Shown: positions 7,622 to 16,207, counted from the first letter of the stretch. The stretch is DNA of 30,663 bases from an uncultured Pseudomonadota bacterium (GCA_903895005.1 CAITSH010000154.1:1-30663), one strand, 5' to 3'. Notes: generated by a model from the letters alone, not told the origin. Numbers and translations: made by a program.

Positions 7622-8529
7622 GTGGCATGAACACCGTCATGGGCGTCACGCGCAACGCCCCTGCATTTGCGGTGCCGGAAGGCGCAACGGACTGCCATGT
7701 GCATGTCTTCGGGCCCTATGACCGCTTTCCCCTCGCGCAGGAGCGCAATTACACGCCCGGTCCCGCGTCGGTGGCCAATCTCGTGGCCCTGCATCGCGCG
7801 ATCGGCGTCGCGCGCGTCGTGATCGTACAGGCGAGCCCGCAGGGGAGCGACAACGCCTGCCTGGTCGACGCGCTGCAGCGGCTCAATGGGATGGGGCACG
7901 GTGCGCGCGGTGTCGCGGTCATTGATGCCGCCACGCCGCAACGCGAACTCGATGCTATGCACGCCGCCGGCGTGCGTGGCGTGCGTGTCAACCTTGAATC
8001 GGCCGGCCAGCACGATCCGGCGGTGGCAGCGCGCCTGATGCGCGAAGCCGCGCTGCGCGTCGCGCCCCTTGGCTGGCACGTCCAGACCTACACCACGCTG
8101 CCGGTCATCGCCTCGCTGCACGACCAGATCATGAGCCTTCCAACGCCGCTGGTGATAGACCATTTTGGCCGCGCCGACGCGGCCAGGGGTATTGCGCAAC
8201 CGGGTTTCGACGCGTTGCTGTCGTTGGTGAAATCGGGCAAGGCCTGGGTCAAGCTGTCCGCGGCGCACCGCATTTCGGACCAACCCGACTGCGCCGATGC
8301 CCGGTCTATTGCGCGTGCGCTGATTGACGCCCATCCGGATCACATGTTGTGGGGCACGGACTGGCCGCACCCGGGCGCGTGGCCGGGCGAGCCGCGCACC
8401 CGCGAAGCGATAGAGCGCTTTCATCCGGTCGATGACGGCAACGCGCTCAACCGGCTGGCCGGCTGGGTCGATGCCACGGAACTTGCGCGCATTCTCGTCA
8501 CCAACCCGGCGGGCTTGTACGGCTTTTGA
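7618..8529 (+). CDS. Amidohydrolase-family hydrolase, LigI-like (2-pyrone-4,6-dicarboxylate lactonase type)
   Basis: A 303-residue TIM-barrel hydrolase of the amidohydrolase superfamily, in the group that contains LigI, which opens 2-pyrone-4,6-dicarboxylate to an open-chain tricarboxylate. The H-x-H motif is CHVHVF (His27, His29). A later histidine is in VIDHFGR (His182), and the probable catalytic base Asp248 is in WGTDWPHP, all as in LigI-type enzymes. The chosen ATG at 7618 overlaps the previous stop. An earlier in-frame start would lie deep inside the aldolase gene. No ring-cleavage dioxygenase is present in this operon, so a different lactone or ester may be the substrate. This is the second lactonase-type enzyme of the operon and has a fold unrelated to the SMP-30 protein. 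Confidence 0.87.
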   Translation: MSGMNTVMGVTRNAPAFAVPEGATDCHVHVFGPYDRFPLAQERNYTPGPASVANLVALHRAIGVARVVIVQASPQGSDNACLVDALQRLNGMGHGARGVAVIDAATPQRELDAMHAAGVRGVRVNLESAGQHDPAVAARLMREAALRVAPLGWHVQTYTTLPVIASLHDQIMSLPTPLVIDHFGRADAARGIAQPGFDALLSLVKSGKAWVKLSAAHRISDQPDCADARSIARALIDAHPDHMLWGTDWPHPGAWPGEPRTREAIERFHPVDDGNALNRLAGWVDATELARILVTNPAGLYGF

Positions 8530-8571
8530 GCGGATGTTTTCTGAACGCGGTATGGCAAGGGGAGCGGGGCG

Positions 8572-9330
8572 ATGATACAGGCGGGTGGTTTCGAGATTGA
8601 CATCGTGGTACAGGGTTTCCCGGGAAAATCTGTCTGCCACGGCGGACTTGGCTGGAGCACGGTGGCGCTCATTCGCGGGCGCGGGCGCGTTGCACTGGTT
8701 GACGCCGGCTCCTTTGGCATGCGCCGGATGCTGATCGAGCGCCTGGCCAAGCGGGGCCTGACCCCGCGGGGCGTAACGGATGTATTGCTCACGCATTCGC
8801 ACCACGACCATTCGGTCAACTGGACCCTGTTCAACCGTTCTCGCATCGTCATTGGTGCCGCGGAGCTCGAGTGGTCGGTGAATGAGCCCTGGGGGGAGAC
8901 CCCGGTTCCTGAGTTGTACATGCGCGAACTGCAAACCTGGCCCACGCTGCACAAGGCGGCGGAGGGCGAAGAGGTGTTTCCGGCAATGACCGCGCACACC
9001 GCACCCGGCCATACGCCGGGGCATCTCGTGTATGTGCTGCAAGGCAGCGAGCGCGATGTCATTTTCACCGGTGACGCCGCTAAAAACCGCGCCGAAATGC
9101 TGTCGCGCAACACCGACATGACCGAGGACGCGGCGCAAAGCGCTTCGTCAATCAATGCCATCTGGGACTTGTGGCGGCGCCGTCCTGGCAACGTGCTGGT
9201 GCCGGGGCATGACGTACCCATGGTTCTGGACGGGGACAACGTAAAATACCTCGGAACAAGAGAAGCGGGGATCAAGGCCTGGTTTGACGAGGGCCTGGAC
9301 AAGACCACTTTGTTTGAACTGACGGCTTAA
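8572..9330 (+). CDS. Metallo-beta-lactamase-fold hydrolase
   Basis: A 252-residue metal-dependent hydrolase with a complete metallo-beta-lactamase site: H-S-H-H-D-H at residues 75-80, His147 in APGHTPGH, Asp168 in FTGDAA and His213 in VPGHD. Members of this fold hydrolyse thioesters, lactones, glyoxalase-type thiol esters and other bonds, so the motif proves a dinuclear hydrolase and not the substrate. No signal peptide is visible, so it is not a secreted beta-lactamase. A purine-rich GGGGAG Shine-Dalgarno lies just upstream of the ATG. The following Bug gene starts only 11 bases after its stop, and that gene's Shine-Dalgarno overlaps this stop codon. A lactonase or thioesterase role in the operon's pathway is inferred. 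Confidence 0.85.
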   Translation: MIQAGGFEIDIVVQGFPGKSVCHGGLGWSTVALIRGRGRVALVDAGSFGMRRMLIERLAKRGLTPRGVTDVLLTHSHHDHSVNWTLFNRSRIVIGAAELEWSVNEPWGETPVPELYMRELQTWPTLHKAAEGEEVFPAMTAHTAPGHTPGHLVYVLQGSERDVIFTGDAAKNRAEMLSRNTDMTEDAAQSASSINAIWDLWRRRPGNVLVPGHDVPMVLDGDNVKYLGTREAGIKAWFDEGLDKTTLFELTA

Positions 9331-9341
9331 AGGAGGAGTAA

Positions 9342-10319
9342 ATGAAGAACCCGGGGTTTGCCCTGCGATTGGCAGGCGCGTTGCTGTTTGCCGTAGTGTT
9401 TTGTGCGTCCGCCCAGGCACAGAATTTCCCGACCCGGCCGGTCAAAATCATCGTTGCGTTCTCCCCCGGAGGCGGCACCGACATCGTTGCCCGGCTGCTG
9501 GGGCAAAAGCTAACTGAAATGTGGGGCCAGCAGATCATCGTCGAGAACCGCGCAGGCGCGAGCGGCACGATCGGCACCGAGCTTGCGGCGCGCGCCGCGC
9601 CCGACGGCTATACGCTGTTCATGGGCACGCTGGGCAACCTTAGTGTCAACAAGCACCTTTATCCCAAGATGACGGTTGATCCGGTGCGGGACTTTGCACC
9701 GATCACCAAGGTGGTTGACGTCCATTTCGTAATGGTCGTGCACCCGTCCGTGCCGGCGCGCAACCTCGCCGAATTCATCGCGCTCGCCAAGTCCAAACCG
9801 GGCCAGATCACCTATGCGTCCTCCGGTCCGGGTGGCGCGCCGCATCTTGCCGCCGAATCGTTCAAGCGCATGGCCGGTGTGGACATGCCGCATATTCCCT
9901 ACAAGGCCAGTGCGCAGAGTTTCCAGGATCTGCTTGGCGGCCAGGTCATGATGACCATGGACAGCCAGATCCAGGCTTTGCCGTACATCCGTGACGGAAA
10001 ACTGCGCGCCCTCGGGGTGCTGGGCAAGTCGCGTTCCTCGCAACTGCCCGATGTCCCTGCCATCGGCGAGGTGCTTCCCGGGTATGACCTCACCAACTGG
10101 TTCGGCCTGGTCGCGCCGGTCGCGACACCCAAGGACATTCTTGCGAAGATTTCCGCCGACGTCGCTAAGGCGCTCGAGAATCCGGAGCTGCGCGAGAAGA
10201 TTACCGCGCTATCGGCCACAGTAGTCGGCGACACGCCGGAACAGTTCGGCGCCACCATTCGTGCCGATTCCGAAAAATGGGCGCGCGTGATCCGCGAAGC
10301 CAATATCAAGGCAGATTGA
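9342..10319 (+). CDS. Bug/TctC-family periplasmic substrate-binding protein (2)
   Basis: A 325-residue Bug receptor. The signal peptide runs to about residue 26 (AQA, then QN). The mature start is FPTRPVKIIVAFSPGGGTDIVAR, followed by DGYTLF, IPYKASAQSFQDLLGG, the LPDVPAIGEVLPGYD lid motif, and a C-terminal KWARVIREANIKAD. It is clearly a paralogue of the receptor at 5776-6744, but the ligand-facing PGG loop differs (AFSPGGGTD against GAPPGGAND), which suggests another carboxylate ligand. A very strong Shine-Dalgarno, AAAGGAGGAG, lies at 9329-9338. The stop overlaps the next gene's ATG in the sequence TGATG. No membrane subunits are nearby. Confidence 0.93.
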   Translation: MKNPGFALRLAGALLFAVVFCASAQAQNFPTRPVKIIVAFSPGGGTDIVARLLGQKLTEMWGQQIIVENRAGASGTIGTELAARAAPDGYTLFMGTLGNLSVNKHLYPKMTVDPVRDFAPITKVVDVHFVMVVHPSVPARNLAEFIALAKSKPGQITYASSGPGGAPHLAAESFKRMAGVDMPHIPYKASAQSFQDLLGGQVMMTMDSQIQALPYIRDGKLRALGVLGKSRSSQLPDVPAIGEVLPGYDLTNWFGLVAPVATPKDILAKISADVAKALENPELREKITALSATVVGDTPEQFGATIRADSEKWARVIREANIKAD

Positions 10320-11425
10320 TGAGCAACGAAGTAATCAACGTTCCGGCGGAACGCGTGCGCGCGCAGATCGTATCCATCCTGACCGCATGGGGCATGGACC
10401 CGAAGCAGGTCGAGACCACCGCAGAGGTGATGATCGCCACGGACCTTTCCGGCGTCGATTCGCACGGGGTTTCGATGCTGATGGATTACGAGTCCTCGCG
10501 CAAAAAGGGCAAGCTCAACCTCAAGGCGGTGCCGCGCATCGTGCGCGAGGGGCCGGTCACGGCGCTTGTGGATGCGGATGCTGGCCTGGGTCACCCGGCT
10601 GCGGTCATGGGCATGGAGCTGGCCGTGGGCAAGGCGGAAAAGCTGGGTGTCGGCGTGGTAACGGTGCGTAACTCGCATCACTTTGGCGCCGCCGGCTATT
10701 ACGCCGGCCTGGCACTGAAAAAAGGCTTCATCGGCATGGTCACCAGCGCGACGCGCACCATCAACACCGTTCCGACGCGCGGCCGTGACGCCTTGCTGGG
10801 AACCAACCCGATTGCCTTCGCAGCCCCAGCAAACCGCAACCGTCCCTTCCTGCTGGACATGGCCACATCGAGCACGGCCGCGAACAAGGTCAAGGTCTAC
10901 GAGCTCAACGGCAAGCAACTGCCCTCCGGATGGGTGCTGGACGCGACCGGCGCACCGGTTACCGATGCCTCGGCGGCGATGGACATCCTGTACAAGCGCG
11001 GGCCCAACGCAGGGGGCGGCCTGACCCCGGTGGGTGGAACCGCGCAGATGGCCAGCCACAAGGGTTATGGACTGGCAATGATGGTGCACATTCTGGGCGG
11101 AGCGCTTTCCGGCTCATCGTTTTCGCCCATCCGGGTCAAAACGCAAAAGCCGCAGGACCCGGACAATCTGGGGCACTTTTTCATGGCGATAGATCCAAAG
11201 GCGTTTCGTGACGATGGCGACTTCGAGGACGATCTGGACGAAGTCATCGATGTGCTGCACCAGACGCCGGCCGCCAATCCGGATGAGCCGGTGCTTGTCG
11301 CCGGAGACCCCGAGGCGCTAAAGCGCGAGCAGCGCTTGCGTGATGGTATTCCGATTCCGTTGTCCCTCGCCGGCCAGATCCGCGAGATATGCGGTCGTTG
11401 CAATGTGCCGTTTTTGTTCGATTGA
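10319..11425 (+). CDS. Ldh-family (malate/L-lactate dehydrogenase-type) oxidoreductase (1)
   Basis: A 368-residue NAD(P)-dependent dehydrogenase of the MDH2/Ldh family, which is unrelated to classical malate dehydrogenase and includes ureidoglycolate, sulfolactate and 2,3-diketogulonate oxidoreductases. Family signatures are DLSGVDSHG with catalytic-type His49, VRNSHHFGAAGYY at about 117-128, LLGTNPIAFAAP, LDMATSS and SHKGYGLAMMV. The ATG at 10319 overlaps the preceding stop by one base (TGATG). A longer reading would start inside the Bug gene and is less likely. It probably oxidises an L-2-hydroxyacid of the pathway, and a Bug gene lies on each side. An acidic insert near residues 300-315 (DDGDFEDDLDE) is slightly unusual. 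The true substrate is unknown. Confidence 0.9.
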   Translation: MSNEVINVPAERVRAQIVSILTAWGMDPKQVETTAEVMIATDLSGVDSHGVSMLMDYESSRKKGKLNLKAVPRIVREGPVTALVDADAGLGHPAAVMGMELAVGKAEKLGVGVVTVRNSHHFGAAGYYAGLALKKGFIGMVTSATRTINTVPTRGRDALLGTNPIAFAAPANRNRPFLLDMATSSTAANKVKVYELNGKQLPSGWVLDATGAPVTDASAAMDILYKRGPNAGGGLTPVGGTAQMASHKGYGLAMMVHILGGALSGSSFSPIRVKTQKPQDPDNLGHFFMAIDPKAFRDDGDFEDDLDEVIDVLHQTPAANPDEPVLVAGDPEALKREQRLRDGIPIPLSLAGQIREICGRCNVPFLFD

Positions 11426-11434
11426 GGAGATGAT

Positions 11435-12424
11435 ATGAACTCATTTTCGCGAATTGCCGTGCACATGTTCGTTGGCGCGGCGTCGGTGCTCGGAGTGATC
11501 GGCGGTGCGGCCAATGTTATGGCGGCTGATGCTTATCCGGTACGGCCGATACGGCTGATCATTCCGTTCCCGCCCGGGGGCAGTAATGACGTGGTCGGCC
11601 GCGTTATCGCACAACAACTCTCCGAGCGCCTCGGCCAGCAGGTGGTGGTGGACAACCGCGGCGGTGCCGGCGGCCTGATCGGCACGGAGCAGGCGGCCAA
11701 GGCCGATCCGGACGGTTACACGCTGTTGTTCATTTCGTCGGCATTCGCCGCCAACGGCTCGTTGTATAAACTTCCCTATGATCCGATCAAGGCGTTTGTG
11801 CCGGTGGCGATGATTGCCGCCGGCCCCAACGTGCTTGCGGTGGGTAATGGCGTTCCGGTCAATTCGGTGAAGGAGCTCATCGCCCTCGCAAAGGCGAAAC
11901 CCGGTGCCCTCAATTATGCCTCCGCCGGCATTGGCAGTTTCCAGCACCTTGGCAGTGCGTTGTTTGTGAACATGGCCAGGGTCGATATCGTCAACGTTCC
12001 GTTCAAGGGCGGCGGTCCGGCGATGGCTGACGTGGTGGCCGGCAACACGCAAATCATGCTGAGTTCACTTGTCCAGACACTGCCGCTGATCAAGTCAGGC
12101 AGGCTCAAGGCGCTGGGTGTGGGCGGCCTGAAGCGCTCTCCAACGCTACCCGATGTGCCAACCATCGCCGAAGCGGGCGTGCCCGGCTATGAGGCGGTCA
12201 ACTGGTGGGGCATCATCGCGCCGGCCGGGACGCCGCAGGCGGTGCGCGACCGGCTCTACAGGGAATTGACGGCGATCCAGAAAATGCCGGACATGATCAA
12301 GCGATTCGAAGCGGAGGCGGTTGAGGCCGTGCAAATGACGCCGGCTGAATTCGGCCGCTACATCGAGCAGGAAACCGACAAGTGGGCGCGTGTGGTTAAA
12401 GAGGCGGGTATCAAGGCGCAGTAA
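11435..12424 (+). CDS. Bug/TctC-family periplasmic substrate-binding protein (3)
   Basis: A 329-residue Bug receptor with a signal peptide of about 30 residues (cleavage after VMA). The mature protein starts near AYPVRPIRLIIPFPPGGSND, the classical Bug motif, followed by DNRGGAGG, DGYTLLF, VPFKGGGPAMADV, LPDVPTIAEAGVPGYE and a C-terminal KWARVVKEAGIKAQ. GAGGAG at 11424-11429 serves the ATG at 11435. An out-of-frame ATG at 11430 lies too close to it. It is the most canonical of the four receptors here. Like the others it has no TctAB partner in view and must dock with a distant permease or act in sensing. Confidence 0.93.
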   Translation: MNSFSRIAVHMFVGAASVLGVIGGAANVMAADAYPVRPIRLIIPFPPGGSNDVVGRVIAQQLSERLGQQVVVDNRGGAGGLIGTEQAAKADPDGYTLLFISSAFAANGSLYKLPYDPIKAFVPVAMIAAGPNVLAVGNGVPVNSVKELIALAKAKPGALNYASAGIGSFQHLGSALFVNMARVDIVNVPFKGGGPAMADVVAGNTQIMLSSLVQTLPLIKSGRLKALGVGGLKRSPTLPDVPTIAEAGVPGYEAVNWWGIIAPAGTPQAVRDRLYRELTAIQKMPDMIKRFEAEAVEAVQMTPAEFGRYIEQETDKWARVVKEAGIKAQ

Positions 12425-12494
12425 GTCCTGCGCCTGGTTCCCGTAAGGCGAAGCCGGAAAAGGATGCGTACAAAACGCACCGGTGCAAAACAAC

Positions 12495-12500
12495 AAGGAG
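12495..12500 (+). promoter_or_regulatory. Shine-Dalgarno that decides the fourth Bug start
   Basis: AAGGAG lies six bases before the ATG at 12507. An in-frame GTG at 12483 would place this site inside the gene and add eight charged residues in front of the signal peptide, so 12507 is preferred. Confidence 0.7.
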
Positions 12501-12506
12501 CGGGGT

Positions 12507-13496
12507 ATGAAACGGAAAACGACACAAATGAAACTCATGGCGGTGATCCTTGCCGCCTCGGCAATATGCGGTCACGTTGCCGCGCAATCTGTATCTGACT
12601 ATCCCAACAAGCCGATACGCATCATCGTCCCGGTGGCGCCCGGGGGCAATGTCGATATCGTTGCCAGGACCGTCGCGGCGGAACTCGCCAAGAGCATGGG
12701 GCAGCCGGTGATCGTCGAGAACAGGCCGAGCGCCGCGTCCATCGTCGGCACCCAGATGGTGGCCAAGGCGGCGCCGGACGGCTACACCCTGCTGGCGCAT
12801 TCGAGCACCTTCTTTACGGCACCGACCATCTCGGCGGCTGCGGGCTACGATCCGGTGAAGGACTTTGCGCCCATCACACTCACCTGCAAGGCGCCGATGT
12901 TCATGGAGATCAACGCCAATGTGCCGGCACGCACCGTCGCAGAGTTCGTCGCGCTGGCCAAGGCCAAGCCGGGCGAAGTGTCGAATGCGAGTTCCGGCAA
13001 CGGTTCGACCGGCCATATGGCGGCGGAAGTGTTTTCCAGCCGCGCCGGGGTCAAGCTGCTCAATGTGTTTTACAAGGGCAGTTCACAGGCGGTGATCGAT
13101 GTCATCAGCGGACAAGCCATGCTGATGTTCGACCAGATCAGCACCTCCGGCCCCCACGTCAAGGGTGGCAAGCTGCGCGCGCTTGCCGTGACCAGCCTGC
13201 AACGCTCACCGCTCTTCCCGGATGTCCCGACCATGGCCGAGTCAGGCTATCCGGGCTACGAGGACGTAACGCTCAATTTCCTGCTCGCCCCCGCGGGGAC
13301 GCCAAAGGAGATCATCGCCAAGCTGCATGCCGAAGTGGTCAAGGCCTATAAGCAGCCTGACCTCATCAAACGCTTTGCCGAGCGCAGTATTGAACTTGTG
13401 GCCAGTCCGTCCCCTGAAGCATTCGGAGAGACGATAAAATCCGAGGTGGCGCGGCTCTCTAAGGTTGCGCGTGACGCCGGCATCAAGGCCGAATAG
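12507..13496 (+). CDS. Bug/TctC-family periplasmic substrate-binding protein (4)
   Basis: A 329-residue Bug receptor. The signal peptide covers about 26 residues, with a basic MKRKTTQMK n-region and likely cleavage after VAA. The mature start is YPNKPIRIIVPVAPGGNVDIVAR, with DGYTLLA, VFYKGSSQAVIDV, FPDVPTMAESGYPGYE and a C-terminal KVARDAGIKAE tail. The binding-loop sequence PVAPGGNVD differs from the other three receptors. It is separated from receptor 3 by about 80 bases, the longest gap within this stretch apart from the following one. No permease genes lie beside it. Confidence 0.93.
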   Translation: MKRKTTQMKLMAVILAASAICGHVAAQSVSDYPNKPIRIIVPVAPGGNVDIVARTVAAELAKSMGQPVIVENRPSAASIVGTQMVAKAAPDGYTLLAHSSTFFTAPTISAAAGYDPVKDFAPITLTCKAPMFMEINANVPARTVAEFVALAKAKPGEVSNASSGNGSTGHMAAEVFSSRAGVKLLNVFYKGSSQAVIDVISGQAMLMFDQISTSGPHVKGGKLRALAVTSLQRSPLFPDVPTMAESGYPGYEDVTLNFLLAPAGTPKEIIAKLHAEVVKAYKQPDLIKRFAERSIELVASPSPEAFGETIKSEVARLSKVARDAGIKAE

Positions 13497-13591
13497 GGTT
13501 GCAAGCAGGGGGCGTACCTTTGTGAGCGCCCCGGAGAGCGCACCAGGCCGGCGTATCCATTCAATGCGCAAACGAATAATCTAAGGAAACG

Positions 13592-14629
13592 ATGGCTGAG
13601 AAAACGCGTCTGATTAGCGAAGATCGCCTGCTTGAGCTTGCCGCGCGGGCACTGCAATCGTGCGGACTCGCCGCCAGGGATGCGCGCGATGCGGCACGCA
13701 TCCTGGTGATTGCCGACCTCTTCGGTCTGTCCACCCATGGCGTGCATCGTGTTATCTCCTATGGTGAGCGGCTCAAGATAGGCGGTATCAAGGCCGACGC
13801 GCATATCAAGATCGAGCGCAAGTCGCCGGCAATCGTAATGGTCGACGGTGACAATGGCATTGGCACATTGGTCGGTACGCGTGCGCTGGAAGCTGCGATG
13901 GAGGCGGCTCGTGAAACCGGCGTCGGCGTCGCTTTTGCCCGGGGCAGCAACCATTTCGGCCCCATTGCCTCCTATGCCTGGATAGCGGCCGCAACGGGGT
14001 TTGCCAGCATCATCGCCAGTAACGCCACCACAACCATTGCACCCAGTGGCGGCAGTGATGCGCGCCTTGGCAACAATCCGCTCGGAATTTGCGTTCCCAA
14101 TCCCGGTGGCGATCCGGTCATGCTTGATATGGCGATGAGCGTGGTGGCGCGGGCGAAGATCCGCCGCGCCCTTGATCGGGGCGAATCGATTCCCGATACA
14201 TGGGCCACAGACAGCCAGGGCCGTCCGACATCCGACCCGAAGACCGCTCTGGAAGGATTCCTGCAGCCGATTGGTGGCTACAAGGGCTACGGTCTCGCCT
14301 TGATGGTTGATTTGTTCGCCGGATTGCTCTCGGGTTCCTCCTACCTGACGCACGTCAAGTCCTGGGTGGACGAACCGGCGGCCGCGCAGAATCTGGGCCA
14401 CGTTTTCATTCTGATCGATACGGAAAAGCTCGGATTGCAGGATCTTTCTGCGCGCGTATCCGACTTCGCCGCGATATTGCGCGCCTCGCCGCCGAACGAT
14501 CCGGCATCCCCGGTGCGTCTTCCGGGTGAGGCCGAGTTCGCCCGCATGCGCAAGCAGCGCAGCGAGGGTCTCGAGATTGACGCCGCCGTGCTCGATTTCC
14601 TGGAGGCCGCTGCAGCCCGGGTGGTTTGA
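13592..14629 (+). CDS. Ldh-family (malate/L-lactate dehydrogenase-type) oxidoreductase (2)
   Basis: A 345-residue second member of the MDH2/Ldh family. Visible motifs are DLFGLSTHG (His49, in the same position as in the first copy), ARGSNHFGPIASYAW, LGNNPLGICVP, LDMAMS and GGYKGYGLALMVDLFAGLLSG. It is shorter than the copy at 10319-11425 and clearly diverged from it, so it is an old paralogue and not a recent tandem duplication. AAGGA at 13583-13587 lies four bases before the ATG. It is the last gene of the long operon, followed by a strong hairpin at 14708-14728. It probably oxidises another 2-hydroxyacid or reduces a 2-oxoacid. Substrate and stereochemistry cannot be told from sequence. Confidence 0.9.
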   Translation: MAEKTRLISEDRLLELAARALQSCGLAARDARDAARILVIADLFGLSTHGVHRVISYGERLKIGGIKADAHIKIERKSPAIVMVDGDNGIGTLVGTRALEAAMEAARETGVGVAFARGSNHFGPIASYAWIAAATGFASIIASNATTTIAPSGGSDARLGNNPLGICVPNPGGDPVMLDMAMSVVARAKIRRALDRGESIPDTWATDSQGRPTSDPKTALEGFLQPIGGYKGYGLALMVDLFAGLLSGSSYLTHVKSWVDEPAAAQNLGHVFILIDTEKLGLQDLSARVSDFAAILRASPPNDPASPVRLPGEAEFARMRKQRSEGLEIDAAVLDFLEAAAARVV

Positions 14630-14707
14630 TTGCGGCGCTGCCACCCATTCTGCAGGTGCGCGCCGGTGACTTTATCCGGATAATAGTGGCCTGCACGGAC
14701 CCATATA

Positions 14708-14735
14708 CGGGGGCGAATTTCGCCCCCGCCTTGTT
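14708..14735 (+). terminator. Probable intrinsic terminator after the long operon
   Basis: A perfect nine-pair GC-rich stem, CGGGGGCGA (14708-14716) and TCGCCCCCG (14720-14728), has a three-base loop and is followed by CCTTGTTTAT. The T-tract is imperfect, but the stem is very strong and lies exactly between the Ldh gene and tcuA. Confidence 0.6.
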
Positions 14736-14762
14736 TATCAACCGATCAAAGTTATCAACCGA
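14735..14762 (+). repeat. 11-bp direct repeat upstream of tcuA (possible operator)
   Basis: TTATCAACCGA occurs at 14735-14745 and again at 14752-14762, 17 bases apart start to start. The pair ends about 20 bases before the tcuA GTG. The spacing and location suit a regulator-binding site controlling tcuAB, but no regulator gene is adjacent. Confidence 0.55.
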
Positions 14763-14782
14763 CAACTGACCAAAGGCTGCGC

Positions 14783-16207
14783 GTGGTGGAGAATGGCAAT
14801 CCTGATGTTGTAGTGGTGGGTGGCGGCAACGCCGCGCTTTGCGCGGCGCTGGCCGCACGCGAACAGGGAGCCAGCGTGCTGGTCCTGGAGAGCGCGCCGC
14901 GCGACCTTCGCAGCGGCAACAGCCGTCATACCCGCAACCTGCGCTGCATGCATGATGCGCCGACCGAGGTGCTCAGCGATGAGTACCGTGAGGATGAGTA
15001 TTACAACGACCTGCTGCGCGTGACCGGAGGGCAGACCGACGAGCAACTGGCGCGCCTTACGATACGCAGTTCATCCGAATGCACGCACTGGATGAAGGGC
15101 TACGGGGTGCGGTTTCAGCCCTCTCTCGGCGGCACGCTGCACCTTGGTCGGACCAACGCGTTTTTCCTTGGCGGCGGCAAGGCCTTGATGAACACCTACT
15201 ATGCCGCGGCAGAACGCATGGGCATACGGATCATCTATGGCGCCGAGGGGCACGATGTCGAGATAGCGGGGGACACGTTGCTCAGCCTCACCTACCAGGC
15301 AGGCGGGAAGAGTTTTACGGTAAGACCGGGCGCAATGGTTGCAGCCTGCGGTGGTTTCGAGTCGAATCTGGAGTGGTTGCGCGAGGCCTGGGGTCCGTCG
15401 GCCGACAACTTCCTGATTCGGGGCACGCCCTATAACACCGGCAAGATGCTCAAGGCGCTGTTCGCGCACGGAGCCGACCAGATCGGTGATCCGACGCAGG
15501 GCCATTGCGTCGCCATTGACGCGCGGGCGCCCAAGTTTGACGGAGGCCTGGTCACGCGTCTCGACAGCGTGTCGCTGGGGATCGTCGTCAACCGCGATGC
15601 ACAGCGCTTCTATGACGAGGGTGAGGATTTCTGGCCAAAGCGTTACGCCATCTGGGGTCGTCTCGTGGCCCTGCAGCCAGACCAGATTGCCTATTCGATC
15701 ATTGATGCCAAGGCCATCGGCCGGTTCATGCCCTCGGTGTTCCCGGCGATTCGCGCCAACACCATCGCCGAGCTGGCGCAAAAGCTGGGCTTGGATGTGG
15801 CCAAGCTGGAGGCCACGATCGCGGCGTATAACGCCGCGGTCCAGCCGGGCACTTTCGATCACTCGGTTCAGGACGACTGCAAGACGCTGGGCCTCACGCC
15901 TGAGAAAACCCACTGGGCGCAGCGCATCGACAAGCCGCCGTTTTCGGGCTACCCGTTGCGGCCGGGGATCACCTTTACCTACCTCGGCCTCAAGGTCGAT
16001 GACAAGGCCTGCGTCCGAATGAAAGACGGCCGCATGGCGACGAACATGTTTGCAGCAGGGGAAATCATGTCAGGCAACATTCTTGGCAAGGGGTATCTGG
16101 CCGGGTTCGGCATGACCATAGGCACGGTGTTCGGTCGTATCGCCGGCAAACAGGCGGCGCTGGCGGCACGCATGACGACCGGGGAGGTTTCCAATGCAGC
16201 TCGCTAA
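14783..16207 (+). CDS. tcuA: Tricarballylate dehydrogenase-type flavoprotein TcuA
   Basis: A 474-residue FAD-dependent dehydrogenase. TcuA oxidises tricarballylate to cis-aconitate and passes electrons to membrane-bound TcuB. The FAD-binding motif VVVGGGNAALCAALAAREQG is at residues 10-29 (GGGNAA at 13-18), followed by an acidic strand end (VLESAP) typical of FAD binding. The fumarate-reductase-like flavoprotein architecture continues to a C-terminal NMFAAGEIMSGNILGKGYL segment, the second FAD contact. The GTG at 14783 has AAGG six bases upstream. A second GTG follows immediately, and no in-frame ATG exists at the N-terminus. The gene overlaps tcuB by 14 bases. Its neighbour identity supports the family name well, though a related polycarboxylate other than tricarballylate could be the natural substrate. 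Confidence 0.88.
   Translation: MVENGNPDVVVVGGGNAALCAALAAREQGASVLVLESAPRDLRSGNSRHTRNLRCMHDAPTEVLSDEYREDEYYNDLLRVTGGQTDEQLARLTIRSSSECTHWMKGYGVRFQPSLGGTLHLGRTNAFFLGGGKALMNTYYAAAERMGIRIIYGAEGHDVEIAGDTLLSLTYQAGGKSFTVRPGAMVAACGGFESNLEWLREAWGPSADNFLIRGTPYNTGKMLKALFAHGADQIGDPTQGHCVAIDARAPKFDGGLVTRLDSVSLGIVVNRDAQRFYDEGEDFWPKRYAIWGRLVALQPDQIAYSIIDAKAIGRFMPSVFPAIRANTIAELAQKLGLDVAKLEATIAAYNAAVQPGTFDHSVQDDCKTLGLTPEKTHWAQRIDKPPFSGYPLRPGITFTYLGLKVDDKACVRMKDGRMATNMFAAGEIMSGNILGKGYLAGFGMTIGTVFGRIAGKQAALAARMTTGEVSNAAR

Noticed and set aside
7537..9138. Minus-strand open frame of 533 codons
   Set aside because: It is antisense to the amidohydrolase and metallo-hydrolase genes, both of which have full catalytic motifs.
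13508..13535. Possible hairpin with GGGGCG and CGCCCC arms before the second Ldh gene
   Set aside because: The stem is short, the loop long and there is no T-tract. Genes on both sides appear to belong to the same operon.
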